The translations under genes were made by a program, and so were the position numbers. A stretch of DNA of 64,000 bases from Lactarius indigo (Eukaryota > Basidiomycota > Agaricomycetes > Russulales > Russulaceae): contig JAFKAC010000009.1 in assembly GCA_025766275.1 (NCBI GenBank), positions 1,984,001-2,048,000 of the forward strand. The letters are read 5' to 3'. The first letter of the stretch is position 1. Every line of letters begins with the position of its first letter. Of this stretch, positions 1-10,674 are shown piece by piece. Under the pieces are notes generated by a model, which saw only the letters and a program-made list of their open reading frames with translations, was not told where the DNA came from and made no database searches.

Positions 1-740
1 AGCGCCCGCGCCCGCAGCACCGAGCGCGCGTACATGGGACTCTGCGGTCCGCTTACGTGCCTCCCAGGCGACCTTGAGCGATTCGAATGTGTTTTGCACT
101 TGCCTCCACGTAGGCGGGTCCCAGGCCTCGAGCTCGGACTTGTGCGAGTGTATGTAGGTGCGCGGGTGCTGCACGCCTGGCGGAGGTGAGCCTGCGATGC
201 CACTGGCCGTAGGAGCCGGTGCGCGTGTCGTCGGAGAAAGCTGTCCAAGATTGGCGTAGGGATCAAACTGGGAAAGTAACTGCTGCTTGCTGCTGCCGCT
301 GTTGTTGCTGCTGCGGATAGCCATAGCCGGTTTGTTGGGGTTGTTGGTAACCATATTCTGATTGTTGCGTTGGGTAACCAGTATATTGTGCTTGCATGTG
401 GGGTTGTGGGTAGCCTGTGGAGAGGGTATCCACCTGGCCGACGAGCTGCTGGCCGAACGAGGTGGGTTGATAACTGGCAGGCGGGTACTGTGCCTGAACC
501 TGTGAATGGTACTGCTGCTGCTGTTGCTGTGACCATTGTGGCTGCTGGGCGTATTGTTGAGTGTATCCGGTAGGGTTTGTACCTACGAACCCGGAGGGCT
601 GCTGCTGCTGCTGTTGCCAGCCAACGGAGTATTGCGGGGATGAGGGAGCGGGAGGAGGAGACACGGCATTTATGTCTGGGAAGCGAGAAGCGACGCTAGG
701 CGGTGTGATCTATGAAGGGGTTGTTCGAGAGTTCTGCCAT
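1..740 (-). pseudogene. Q-rich NPF-motif protein, 3' part beyond window, frame broken twice
   Basis: A glutamine-rich conserved protein on the minus strand that runs off the window at base 1. The start is the ATG at 740, opening MAELSNNPFIDH. The NPF tripeptide near the N-terminus is the classic ligand of EH domains, so a role near endocytic adaptors is possible but only inferred. The middle (about 664-266) is rich in Q, Y, P and G. The distal part contains FDPYANLGQL and a charged helix-like stretch with SELEAWDPPTWRQVQ, in a third frame. The three parts read well, but each step needs one extra base to be skipped: near 692, right at an in-frame TAG, and near 280, inside a CAG/CAA tract. No GT or GC donor fits either place. 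It is therefore a decaying gene or carries sequencing indels. I do not know a named family. Confidence 0.55.
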
Positions 741-860
741 CGCTGTGGGAGAGGGTGTGGGCCCGGGAGTGGCGGACCGGGAAGGGGTCGGAGTGAGGAT
801 CAAAGGTGGCCCAAAGGACGCAAGACTGAGCACACGCTCCACGCCGCCGCCGTAACTCTC

Positions 861-866
861 TATAAA
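861..866 (+). promoter_or_regulatory. TATA box of the DUF4112 gene
   Basis: TATAAA lies 70 bases before the ATG at 936, a usual spacing for a fungal promoter. The minus-strand Q-rich gene starts at 740, so this short divergent region of about 195 bases probably drives both genes. Confidence 0.5.
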
Positions 867-935
867 CGGGTAGCTCAACCTACATGGATCGCTCACTTCA
901 TTACTTACTTCCATCACTCCGCTCTTCTCCATACC

Positions 936-1946
936 ATGTCCGGCGCCATTAACAAGGCTGGAAAGAAGCTCTTTGCCCGTCACCTCGAGCAATACACTCC
1001 GGCTGACCCCCTCTACGAGGAATATGTAGACAAGCGTGGCCGCACTCGGCGCCGCAAGGTTCGCCTTCCTCGCCACGTCTCATCTCGCCCCGCCCTCCCC
1101 TTCTCCACCCGCTGTCGCACCACCCATATCTTTCGGCACGAATAACACTGATTCCCGTACACTAGCGCCAGCTCCCCCCAGGTCTATCCGACAGGGACGC
1201 AGCCATTCTGCGATCCGTCAAGCGGCGCGCGCACTACCTCGATAAGGGGTTCAACTTGTGCGGTCTTCGCTTTGGCTGGACGTTCATTATCGGTTCGCAC
1301 CTATCGATTCCCATCTTCTCCCCGCCCGACAGCCCCATCCAACTTACCGCTCACTTGCGTTTTATGACGTACCACAGGCATCATTCCTGGCGTGGGTGAT
1401 GCAGCAGACGCCATACTCGGCTACTACCTTGTCATCCGCAAAGCCCGCCGTGCCGAGTAGGTGTCCGCCTCATCACCCTCACCGTCCCCACCGCCTCACA
1501 CCGCGCCCTCATCGCATCACCCATATCTCTCCAGTGTTCCCTGGTGGCTCACGCAGCGCATGGTCCTTAACCTCGCCATTGCGACTTCGATAGGCCTGGT
1601 CCCTATCGTCGGCGACGTGCTGCTCGCCGCCTTCCGCGCCAACTCGCGCAACGCTGCACTCCTCGAGGAGTTCCTTCGCGTGCGTGGGGAAGGCGCCACG
1701 AGGGCCACCGGCGAGAGCAGTGCACCGGCGGATAATGGACTGGGCGTCCGTGGCGATGAACCGCGGACTGTCCACGAGGTCGGTCAAGATACACCGTTGG
1801 AGAGGAAGCGCTCGTGGTTATCACGGCAAGGCATGGGCGGCTTGTCATCTGATGTCGACGACAAAGGGCAAAGCACAAGCGCGCTGCCAGACGCTCCACA
1901 GGTCATTCGACATCGTGATAGCCGGTTCGTAGAGGACGTGAGTTAA
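936..1946 (+). CDS. DUF4112 domain membrane protein
   Basis: Conserved fungal protein with a DUF4112 domain; the biochemical role is unknown. I read four exons: 936-1058, 1166-1292, 1378-1456 and 1535-1946. The first exon ends in a basic TRRRK stretch. The second acceptor is the early TAG before 1166, which restores RQLPPGLSDRDA in frame. The core has RAHYLDKGFNLCGLRFGWTF, then the hairpin-like GIIPGVGDAADA and, after PWWLTQRM, a second hydrophobic hairpin GLVPIVGDVL, followed by ANSRNAALLEEFLRVRGE. Two Pro-Gly/Val-Gly-Asp hairpins of this kind are typical of the family and suggest membrane association. The last roughly 90 residues are polar and poorly conserved. All intron junctions keep the frame, so the model is solid. 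Confidence 0.85.
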
Positions 1947-2497
1947 GTTGGCGGTTGGATCACACGGACAATCGACGAGCGATTTTTGGGATAAGTGGAC
2001 CTGGTGTAATTGATGATTCCTGGAAGGACATGTACAACAATTAGTTACCCCCCTGTATGCGGAATATGTCTCTCACGGACGGACACGTAATTCAAACGGC
2101 AGTGGACTGTAATTGTGTGTACGTCAAACAACATGCACTGCTTTACATTTGGCTAGCCATAGAAGCAAAGAATTGTGCGGGGGTGCATGGCGCCCCGCTG
2201 AGAACATGTGTGCACTGGGCAAGCATGCGCCGCTCGCGGCTACGGAGAGAGATTGCGCGCTGGGCGCTGTCAGGATGGAATAGACCGATGACGAAATAGA
2301 CCGATACGAGATGGACGGATCAAAGGAAAAGAGGAGAAAACAAAAGTGACATGTTGAGACATTTCGACGTTAGGCGTCGCGCCTGTCAACGTTGCGGCGG
2401 CGATGGCCCCAAACGCGGCGGGCTGGTGAGTCCCCGATGGGCGACAGGTGACGAGGCGCCGGGATATTTTCACGCTTGCCACTATCGCACACAAACA
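1947..2497. other. Intergenic, convergent 3' ends
   Basis: Between the stop of the DUF4112 gene and the stop of the AA14-like gene. No open reading frame with family character, no RNA gene and no repeat was seen. It probably holds the two 3' untranslated regions. Confidence 0.5.
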
Positions 2498-4183
2498 TCA
2501 GTATGAAGAATTAGGTTTTTTCACAATGGTTCGACTCAACTGGTCCTTGGATTCACCGCTGGATGACTTCGGCTTCGGGCGGTGCTTGCACGTCTTATGC
2601 TTGGGCTTGTGCTCCGGCTCGTGCACTTGCCCGTGCTTGGGATCGGGCTTGGGCTTGTGTTCCGGCTTGTGCTCTGGCTCGTGTGTTTGCCCGTGCTTGG
2701 GATCAGGCTTGGGCGTGTGCTCAGGTTTGTGCTCGGGCGCGTGCGTGGGCGTCGATGGGGGAGGAGGATGGGGCGACGATTGAGAGGTCTGTGTGGATGA
2801 GGTCTGCGAGGTGCTAGGACCTCCAGCAGGTGGAGACGATGGTGGTGGTGCAGGCGGCGAAGACGGTGGTGAAGCAGGTGGGGGTGGTGGAGCAGGCGAG
2901 GACGACGGCGGCAGGGCGGGCGGGGACGATGATGAAGTAGTAGACGAGGATGAAGTAGTAGATGAGGATGAAGTAGTGGACGAGGATGAAGTAGTAGACG
3001 AAGACGAAGACGGGGGTGGAACACCTCCCAGAGGAGTCTTGTCAGGCACGGGGACGGGCGTGCCAGAGGTTGTGGTGGTGGTGCCGCTGGGTTGGGTGGA
3101 CGAGTTGCCAGCCTGGAAGATGTCGTTTTGCGCGCCGTCGCGGAAGTTGTACAGGTCGTTGTAGAGTGGCGGGGTGTATGTACCCTCGAACATGTTGTTG
3201 CCCTCCTTCTGGTACCAGTACAGGGGCTGCTTCGGGCCGTAGGTGCAGTTGGCCGGGTTGGCAGGGTGGCCAAGATCCGGATCATCACCACAACTGCATG
3301 TACACAGTAAGCATCACTACTCTTGCGAAAAAGAGAAAGACTACACACCGACGGGCGACCTGAGCTGGGGGCAAAGGGGTGGTCGACACGGCACCCTCCA
3401 TGTTGCACTGGAAGCCATTCATGTACACTGCATTCATCACCGGTCAGTCTTCAGCTAGTGGACTTGGCATTGGTAGTAGAAACGCACTCTGCTCAGAGCC
3501 CGAGTCTGCCTTGTGGATCCAGAACCACGCGCACGTGCACTTGCCGTTCGGACACTTGGGCATCTGCGCCGGGACGGAGAAGCTCGTGTGCAGGTACCAC
3601 ACGCACGTCTGGTTCACGCTGAATATGGTAAAGTCCTCCGGCTTGATCTTCGTGACGTCCGACTCGTACGCGACGCCCAAAGCGCAGCCACCGAGATCGT
3701 TGATGCCGTTGGTGTGGAATTCCGACGTGGGCTGGCCGGGGCACGGATAATTCGGATTGTTGTGGTCGCGCTGGTCACCACCGGGGCCAGAAGGCCAGTA
3801 GGACGTCGCGTCTTTGTCGCAGGATATCTCGAGGTCAACCTCACCTCCGACAGGCAGCTGCATAATGTCCTCTGGGTGAGGCGGATGGTCGAGATGACCG
3901 TGCTACCGAGACGCGTTTAGAATGACGAACAGATTTGTTTTTGAAGAACACGAAGCGCTACTCACGAACCACCATTGATCGAACGGCAAATTCATAAGTG
4001 GCTCCTGGGGACGGTTGGTATCGGTGATGTTGAAGCCCCACATACTCGGATGCCACGGGCCTAGCAATACATTAGCGCGACTGTAAATCGTTCATTGGAA
4101 GATGAGACCGCACAAGCGTGAGCAGCTACTCGGCTAGCCAGAGCAACTATGGCTCCCGTAGCGAGGATAGTGCCTGAAACCAT
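2498..4183 (-). CDS. Secreted AA14-like copper monooxygenase with His/Lys/Pro-rich tail
   Basis: Probable lytic polysaccharide monooxygenase of the AA14 type (oxidative cleavage of xylan on cellulose is the known activity of that family). Exons: 4183-4114, 4060-3966, 3902-3488, 3427-3349, 3293-2498. A 21-residue signal peptide ends in VAA, so the mature chain begins [13 protein letters not shown]. An N-terminal His is what a copper histidine brace needs. Further landmarks are [42 protein letters not shown]-type residues and GAQNDIFQ. After the catalytic module comes a Ser/Thr/Pro linker and then a tail of about 80 residues with repeated HKPE and PKPDPKHGQ units. The family call rests on motif order from memory. 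The tail is not part of the usual AA14 fold. Confidence 0.72.
2582..2745 (-). repeat. Tandem repeat coding the charged tail
   Basis: On the plus strand the unit reads roughly GGCTTGTGCTCCGGCTCGTG and recurs with small changes. On the coding strand it yields repeated [10 protein letters not shown] and PKPDPKHGQ segments. Two long copies (about 66 bases each) are clear and a third is partial. Confidence 0.7.
2931..3012 (-). repeat. 18-base Ser/Thr linker repeat
   Basis: Four near-identical 18-base units (GATGAAGTAGTAGACGAG and variants on the plus strand) encode alternating SSSS and TT in the O-glycosylation-type linker of the AA14-like enzyme. Such repeats often vary in length between strains. 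Confidence 0.75.
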
Positions 4184-4748
4184 GTCGTTTTACTCTCGTC
4201 TGTACAGTGAGTGGAGTTCGGGTATGACCCCTGGGGGGAAAGGGAAAAAAGAGTGTGGTCGGTAAAGGAGAGAAGAGCACAACACCGAAGGTGAAGTGGG
4301 AAAGTTTTCAGACGCGAGAGGGAAGGGGGGATGTGGAATGTTGGTTCGGGTCCCTGCCGACCTGTCTAAGTACTTTCAGAACTTCCCCCCACCTTGGATA
4401 CGCCATCAAGGTGACGAAGGATGACAGAAAATTAACTCAAGCGTTGTCACCATTGCATGGCAACGTCCGGTCATAGGGGGGGCCAAGAATGGGCTGAGGA
4501 ACTTTGAAGTTGGATGTCATTTCCTCAGTGCCTGAATAACGTACATGCGGCATCAATTCGCTAATAAAATAACAATGCAACGTTGCCAACTCTGATGTTC
4601 TAAAATCTCAATTGCTGGTTGACCAATCAGGACCCTCTAATGCAGGGGTGAGTGAGGTAGCCGACTTTCTTACCTTAGTTCCATATAATAGCTGGCAGAT
4701 CACCAACCATCAGAATAGTGAAAAGTGAGGTTGTATGCTCTTCACGGG
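4184..4748. other. Upstream region of the AA14-like gene
   Basis: Lies between the 5' end of the AA14-like gene and the 3' end of the glucanase. A CCAAT pentamer occurs near 4623. I see no gene in it. Confidence 0.45.
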
Positions 4749-6665
4749 TCAGCTGCTCGTGCCATTGCACAGTCCTGGATAGAGCCGCTGTGTTAGGTCT
4801 TGTGGAATCCAGCCACCTTCGAGGCCCTTTTGGTAGCTCCACTCGTCCGCGCTCTCAGTCTGACAAGGAACATCCTTAAAAATTCCACGGCATCAAATTT
4901 CCCAAAGGGGAGACGCACTTTCCATGTCCAGTAGATCCATCCTTGTACTACTTCCCCGATCTCCACTTGTACTTCCCAATACCTGCGCTAACATGAGTCT
5001 CTTGGGGAGAAGATAGTCCTGGAAGACTTACTTCCGCAAGTATGCGATGTAGTCATTGGAAAACGTCGTCCAATCACCAGTAAGTCCCTCACAAGAGCCG
5101 AGAGCGGTAGTACCACCTCCAATGGAACCGTCCCATCTAGCGCCGACGCCGCGCCCATTTAGCCACATGGCGCAATCTGTCGTCGCGGTTGACCATTCAC
5201 CAGTCACGGTCCACATGTTGCTAGGTGCGAAGCCCGCTAGTGTGGGAAGGGTATCCTGGCAAGCGAATTGTATGTGCTCGTCCTCAGAACGAGACAGCTC
5301 TAAAGTGCTGAAGATCTGGTATTCGTGCTAGGGGCATAGATCAGAAAAACGTTAACGTTGTGTGTGGCGAGCCGAAATAAACGGTGAAATGTACGTAGTC
5401 CATCATCACTCTGTTGCTCCGCGGATTTGGAAAGAATCCCTGCCAATTCTGCTCCCGAGAAACGTGTCAATGCGTAAAGTCGCATTCAATGGCTCAACAA
5501 AAGGTACGCACGTCAACACCTTCAAATGCATCTCCGATGACCACGACAACATTGTCATCTGCCGCTTGTCTCACAACCGCGTACCCGCTTTGCCAATATT
5601 GCCTCACGGCAGAGTCCCAGGTCGGCCCAAGGAATCCAGCGACTTCGTTCAGCAACTCAATTGCATCCACGTTTGGCCCTAATTCGGAAGCAAGGACTTG
5701 GATGACGGCAAGAGTGGCATTGATGTTCGTAGAATTGAGTGCCCACTGCGGCGAATTTGTACGCTGGCCCGAGTTATCGTACCCATTCTGTGAGCCAGGA
5801 GCGCCGTGGAGATCGATGATGGTATGCAAGCCATGCAAACGCGCCCAACCCACTGCGCGCTGGAGGTAGGGCCATGCGCCTGGGATGTAGGGCGAGACGG
5901 AGGCGTTCGTTGGGACAGACCAATAGCCGATAGGAATACTAATTTTCGTTCATTTGGAAATAGGCCCACGAAAAATTTCAGTGTGAACAGACAACCGCCA
6001 ACGCGCACACGAGGAAGAGGTTGCGGTATATAAATACAGATTCGTGTTCTTTTTTAAAAAAAGAATAGAAGAGAAGGAGCGGTTTCTGCTCACCGAACGT
6101 GTGTGAGTCCTGCGGCAGCAATGGCAATAAAGTCATTTTCTGTAATCCATGTATCCCAGTGTTGTTGCAGTACGCCGAGCGCGGTTTGATCATCCTGCAA
6201 CTGGCCGAACGTGTACTCATCAACGATCGCATTGTTGTTCGTGTTATTGAAGATACTTGGCGTTATCCATGGCTATATGCAAAATTTAAGTAATATTGAG
6301 TACCTGATCATTGAACTGCGTAGCTGGTGTGTGATTTACTGTACCTCAAGTACAAACCAGCCCCCCCTGACGATATGAAAATCTAAGCGAGGCAGCGGCG
6401 CTGCATCAAACGAAACTCACAGATTGACACCGCGGACAGGAGTGCTGCCGTAAGCAAATGGTACATAGGGTGTCTGGGTAGGCGTTGGGGCTGTAGAGGT
6501 GCTCACAGAGGAGGTGGAAGGGCTATTCGGACTCTGGGAATTTGTCGAGGGCAATGGGGTAGATGGTGTAGATGCGGAATGTATCACGAGCCTGCATTGT
6601 TGCTGCGCAAGCGCCGGGGCCGCAGTTGAGCCAAGCAGGAGGACGAAACACAAACACCACCGCAT
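4749..6665 (-). CDS. Secreted GH5 exo-beta-1,3-glucanase
   Basis: Glucan 1,3-beta-glucosidase of glycoside hydrolase family 5 (subfamily 9 type), acting on cell-wall beta-1,3-glucan outside the cell. The first exon has a signal peptide (MRWCLCFVLLLGSTAAPALA) followed by a Ser/Thr/Pro linker. The catalytic module then reads VNLGGWFVLEPWITPS, TIIDLHGAPGSQNG, the acid/base motif LLNEVAGF, HEYQIFS and the nucleophile motif TGEWSTA. It ends with YWTWK, DEWSYQKGLEGGWIP and RLYPGLC before the TGA at 4749. About seven short introns interrupt it and all keep frame. The length of roughly 450 residues suits the family. The upstream neighbour in the same direction is unrelated. Confidence 0.9.
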
Positions 6666-7139
6666 ACAGCTGGTAAAGGTGGTGTAGGGGTTGAAAGAGG
6701 GCGAAATGAAAAGTCAAGTCAGTCAAGGGGCGTGCTGGGGCATTATCACTCGCAGCTTGAGGGTGGTTCTTGGGGGTGCCCCCGTGTCCCAAGGAGGGCG
6801 GATGACATGAGTCCATTCTACACGTGTTGACGGGAGAACCACCAACGAGAGTGCATACAGGTCATTCATTGTCCCAAACTTGTCATCTCGGCCGTTCCCG
6901 AGTGCCAGCCGAGCATCCGACAGTCATGAGCACTCCGCATGTATGGTACCATGGACAACATACTTTATTTGTAACGCCAGCTTAAAAAACCATACAACAT
7001 GAAGAAGATACACCAACACGTGTGACAAACCGGATGGCGAGACGATCAAGAAGATGGGGAAATACGAACATGGATGATTCAACATTAAGTAAAACTCACA
7101 TACCTCGAATGTTGATGAAGGATGGAACCATGGCGACGT
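6666..7139. other. Upstream region of the GH5 gene
   Basis: About 470 bases between the glucanase start and the 3' end of the membrane-protein gene. Several short ORFs cross it but none shows family character. Confidence 0.45.
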
Positions 7140-9435
7140 CTAGAAGCCCATGCGACCCTTCGTCACCCTCCGCATCCCATGGCGCAGCTTACGGCTCTGG
7201 CGCCGCTGCCGCTCGCGCATCTTCTGAACGAAACCACGCCCGTGGTGCTTCTCGTACACATCAGGCAACCTCTGCACTGATCACCTCCTTCAACGCGCGA
7301 GCTCGGGACCGTGCTTGCTCGACGTGACCGCGCGCACGTTCACCGAGTGACGACACCACGCGTTCGCCCTTCTCGCGGATGGCACGGGCCTTCTGTTGGG
7401 CGTACTGGTTCCGGCGACGTAATTTGTCACGCAGACCTTCGGTGACGCGCACCGCCGAAGCAGCCTGGGCGCTAAGAGCTCGAAGGAGCTCGTCGAGTGC
7501 GTCAAGTAGTTCCTTCATGTCGGCACGCAGTACGCCGGCGAGCACCTTTACGTTGAACATCTCGGAGAGTGAGCTGGCGAGACGGCGTGCTCAAAGAGTA
7601 CATCGTCTCGGCCTTGGATTTCGTGGTGACAGTGGATGCTTCAGTCGGCTTCGGCGTTGCTTGTTCGACTACCTGCTGAAAAACTGCGAGCGCCTTCGAA
7701 CGAATGGGTATCTCGGACAAGGACGATGGAGACTGCTGGGCAACAATAAGACTTCGTGATTCGGAAGCAACCGCAACGTTAACTGGCTTGTCGTTATGTT
7801 CTTCAGCGCCACGCCGAATCGTGGGGGTTGTGGATAGATCAGATGGGGGGGTGCTGATTATGGCAACGGAAATGTCTCTCAGAGAAGTTATAGAAATCGC
7901 CGAGGAGATCGGTGTCACGAAAGGAGGGGTGGAGTGCTCCGAAAAGTTCACAACAAGTCCAACGGCGGATGTGGGGTCCGTCTTCTCTGTGAACGTCATT
8001 GCGGGGACAGGCAATGGCGAACAGCTGCTGACAATATAACCCAATACGATGGAGAGTATTGCCATACTATCGGGGGAGCGTCAGATTTTATCGGAACATT
8101 TTCGAGAGTAAGGACGTACATAGTTACGGCTGGAGTAGTCGTAACTTGATTCTTGACGCCACGGAAAATCTTCCGACGAAGGGGCTGAAGGTGTTCAAAC
8201 GCCCGAGCAACTTCCGAGGCTTCCACGCGGCCAACCTCATCCACAGCGAGAACAGTGGTAGCTGTGCCTGGGAAAAGGAGTTGTTTCTTGGGGACATTGA
8301 AAATGTTCCATTGCTGCTGGTACACCTGACGTTCGCGCTCGTCTACACTAAGTCCGTGGAACGTGGTAGCAATGACAGGTAGGAACAGTGTGTGCGAGGG
8401 TAAAGAGGAGCGGTATGTGGGCAGGAAAACGATGGCCAATGATTGCTTATCCAAGACTGGTTCCGTGTTCGACTGATGAAGCTGAATATCAACGGTTAGC
8501 GAGTAAGGTAAAGTCACACCTACCTCGTGGTGAGCTTCCATGTTGTCAATTACAGAGACCGCGCGGCCTAGAGACAGATGATGTAAACTGCCCTTCGGAT
8601 GCAGCCAGTAGGTCGATGTCCTGTTGCATTGGGGATGACGTTCCGAAAGTGTGAGACCCGACGAGGCTCCCCATTTCTCGAGGAGGCTTTCAATGACCGT
8701 CCACTTGTGTTCGGGTGGTGTGCCATACAAAAATATCTCGAATTCAACGCTAGGAAAGTTGGGTAGGCTGGATAAAGTGGACTGCGGAGAGGAAGGTATT
8801 TCCGACGGTTCTTCGTCATCTGAAAGCTCCGACAACTGAAGAACGTCTAAAGGAGAAGACGATAAGAAGATTTCCTCAGAGGGACGAATCAGTTCGTCCT
8901 TAGAGCTTGACAAAGGATCTGGGAAAGACAGCCTCAAATCGCGTGCTCGGCTTGCAGGATGGTTGGAAGTGCCGCTTGCGCTCATAGAGCTGGCGCGAGA
9001 TGTGCTGAGAGTGCTGACCATGCTCTGATTGAGAGCATCCTCAACGCGTCGCTCTTCGGCGGAATAGCCATCGGCATTGGTGAAAGATGATCGACCCAAC
9101 GGCGACGGACCGAGGGGGAACTCGGTTGGTTCTTCGAGTGCTTCGTCATCGGTGCTTTCAACCAACCCTTCCCAAATGTCGACGTCTCCATCTCGGGAGC
9201 TCGAGCGGCTGCTGAAGGACCTCCGGGATAAAGGCCGGTCCTCTGCCTCGTCGCGGTCGCTCTCCGGGATGCCGATCGAATTAGCGTCCTCAGAAGCTGA
9301 GATGTCGAGCCAATCCGAGTCAGAGACGCTATCTATCTCGGAGAGGCTACTTTCATGGGTATCGGTGGGAGTTAGAGGTGGTGGTGGTTTGACCATCAAT
9401 GTAGTTGTATTGAAAGGGGGGGCGGTAAATCGCAT
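7140..9435 (-). CDS. Conserved membrane protein with acidic Ser-rich N-terminus (frame breaks)
   Basis: Unnamed basidiomycete protein; the function is unknown. It starts at the ATG at 9435 (MRFTAPPFNTTTLM). The first 250 residues are Ser/Asp/Glu-rich and probably disordered. A folded part follows (FEIFLYGTPPEHKW, LAIVFLPTYRSSLPSHTLFLPV, ARAFEHLQPLRRKIFRGV). Next comes one membrane segment (MAILSIVLGYIVSSC) just after a 53-base intron with donor GTACGT. A long helical region closes the protein (VKVLAGVLRADMKELLDALDELL, then an Arg/Lys-rich coiled stretch). A 51-base in-frame intron occurs near 8510. Two later joins are not clean. Near 7585 the frame moves by one base with no good intron. Near 7270 a 46-base intron or an indel is needed to reach the basic C-terminus RRVTKGRMGF at 7140. 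Confidence 0.6.
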
Positions 9436-10674
9436 GCTCACTTATGTACTAACGCGGGCGGCATCGATGGGTGACCGGCCACTGCTGACTCCTTTTGTAA
9501 CTGATCCTATTACACTTATCACACCATCCATCAACCATCCTATTTACAGAACATTCCCAGTATCTGCTCCCGTTCTCTTTCGAACTCGCCCTCTCAAACG
9601 ATATCTGTTCTGCTCTCCGCACTTTAGTTCTGGCTTTCCTCGGGTTGTTGCTGTGCTGCGCTTCCGTCAACATCGTGTTCACCTGCCCTACGCCCACGTA
9701 AACTTATCGTGCTTTACACGCGTCCAATTCTCCCGAGCTATCTTTCCTATCAACTATCAGTTGTCTGCCCTGAGAAACCGCGGCGACCCTCGATCGAACC
9801 TCAGCTACATTCGAAAAAGGTCCCTTCCCGCTAGCCAGCGCATCCACCCTTGTTGAATCGATCCTCTCGGCCCATAAGAAGCGGCAACGGATCACCCGCC
9901 GCATTTTTTTTTCACATGCCCGTTGCTTCGTGGTAGCCCCGATAAAACGTGAGCAACGTCTTCACGCACCAGGCTGGTGAAATCCATTCCAGCAAGAGCA
10001 AGCTTCTTCATGATATCGGTACACCATACAATCGCTGATCTCAATTTTTTTCTTCATAGTCTCGGGCATAATGCCCCTCCCTGTGCTCTAAACCCGGCCT
10101 TCGGCCCGTCATGCCTGTTGTTAGCAAAGTGTTAGCAATCGAGACAATTGTCATACGAACTACCTCCAAGTCTGCTCCAGCTAACATACTGTGCGGTCCT
10201 TTTGGATAATTGGATAAGAATGCACGCGCCTGTCAATTTTGGGTGCTACATTGGCCCTACGTTGACTGCTTCGACTGGCACGGGTCGAAGAGCAAACGAT
10301 GGGAAGTCGCGATCTTCGCATCTAACGTATCGGGCCGTAATATTGTAGCATGTCCACTTACGACTTTGTATTATAAGCGATTGGTTGACACAAATATTGA
10401 TGGACTCGAGTCATGGATGATGAGAGTGGGCCAGACCACTGACGTGCCGATCTGATCTGATCGCACAAAACGCGGGTGGATTGGATTACGCTCAGATTTT
10501 TGCTTGAATATCTGGATATCGCATTGTAGTGTCTCTTGTCTGCACACACGCACGTTCTCTTCCACAGTCCCCGCTCTTCGTTGCCTTGTAATCTTTACTC
10601 GATTCTATCCCATCGTCCAATAAAAACACCCACGTTCTGATTTGCAGGGTAGCCCGAGTCACCTTCATACCCTT
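9436..10674. other. Long divergent intergenic region
   Basis: About 1.2 kb between the starts of the membrane-protein gene (-) and exportin-T (+). It is pyrimidine-rich before the exportin start. I found no RNA gene, repeat or conserved protein. Confidence 0.5.

Noticed and set aside
685..700. Programmed +1 frameshift at GCC TAG C, as in antizyme genes
   Set aside because: The gene has a second unexplained shift and no known regulation of this kind. An indel or decay is simpler.
2448..2783. A plus-strand frame with a Cys/Gly/Leu-rich repeat (GLCSGSC, CPCLGSG), like a metallothionein
   Set aside because: It is the exact antisense of the His/Lys/Pro tail repeat of the AA14-like gene and has no signal of its own.
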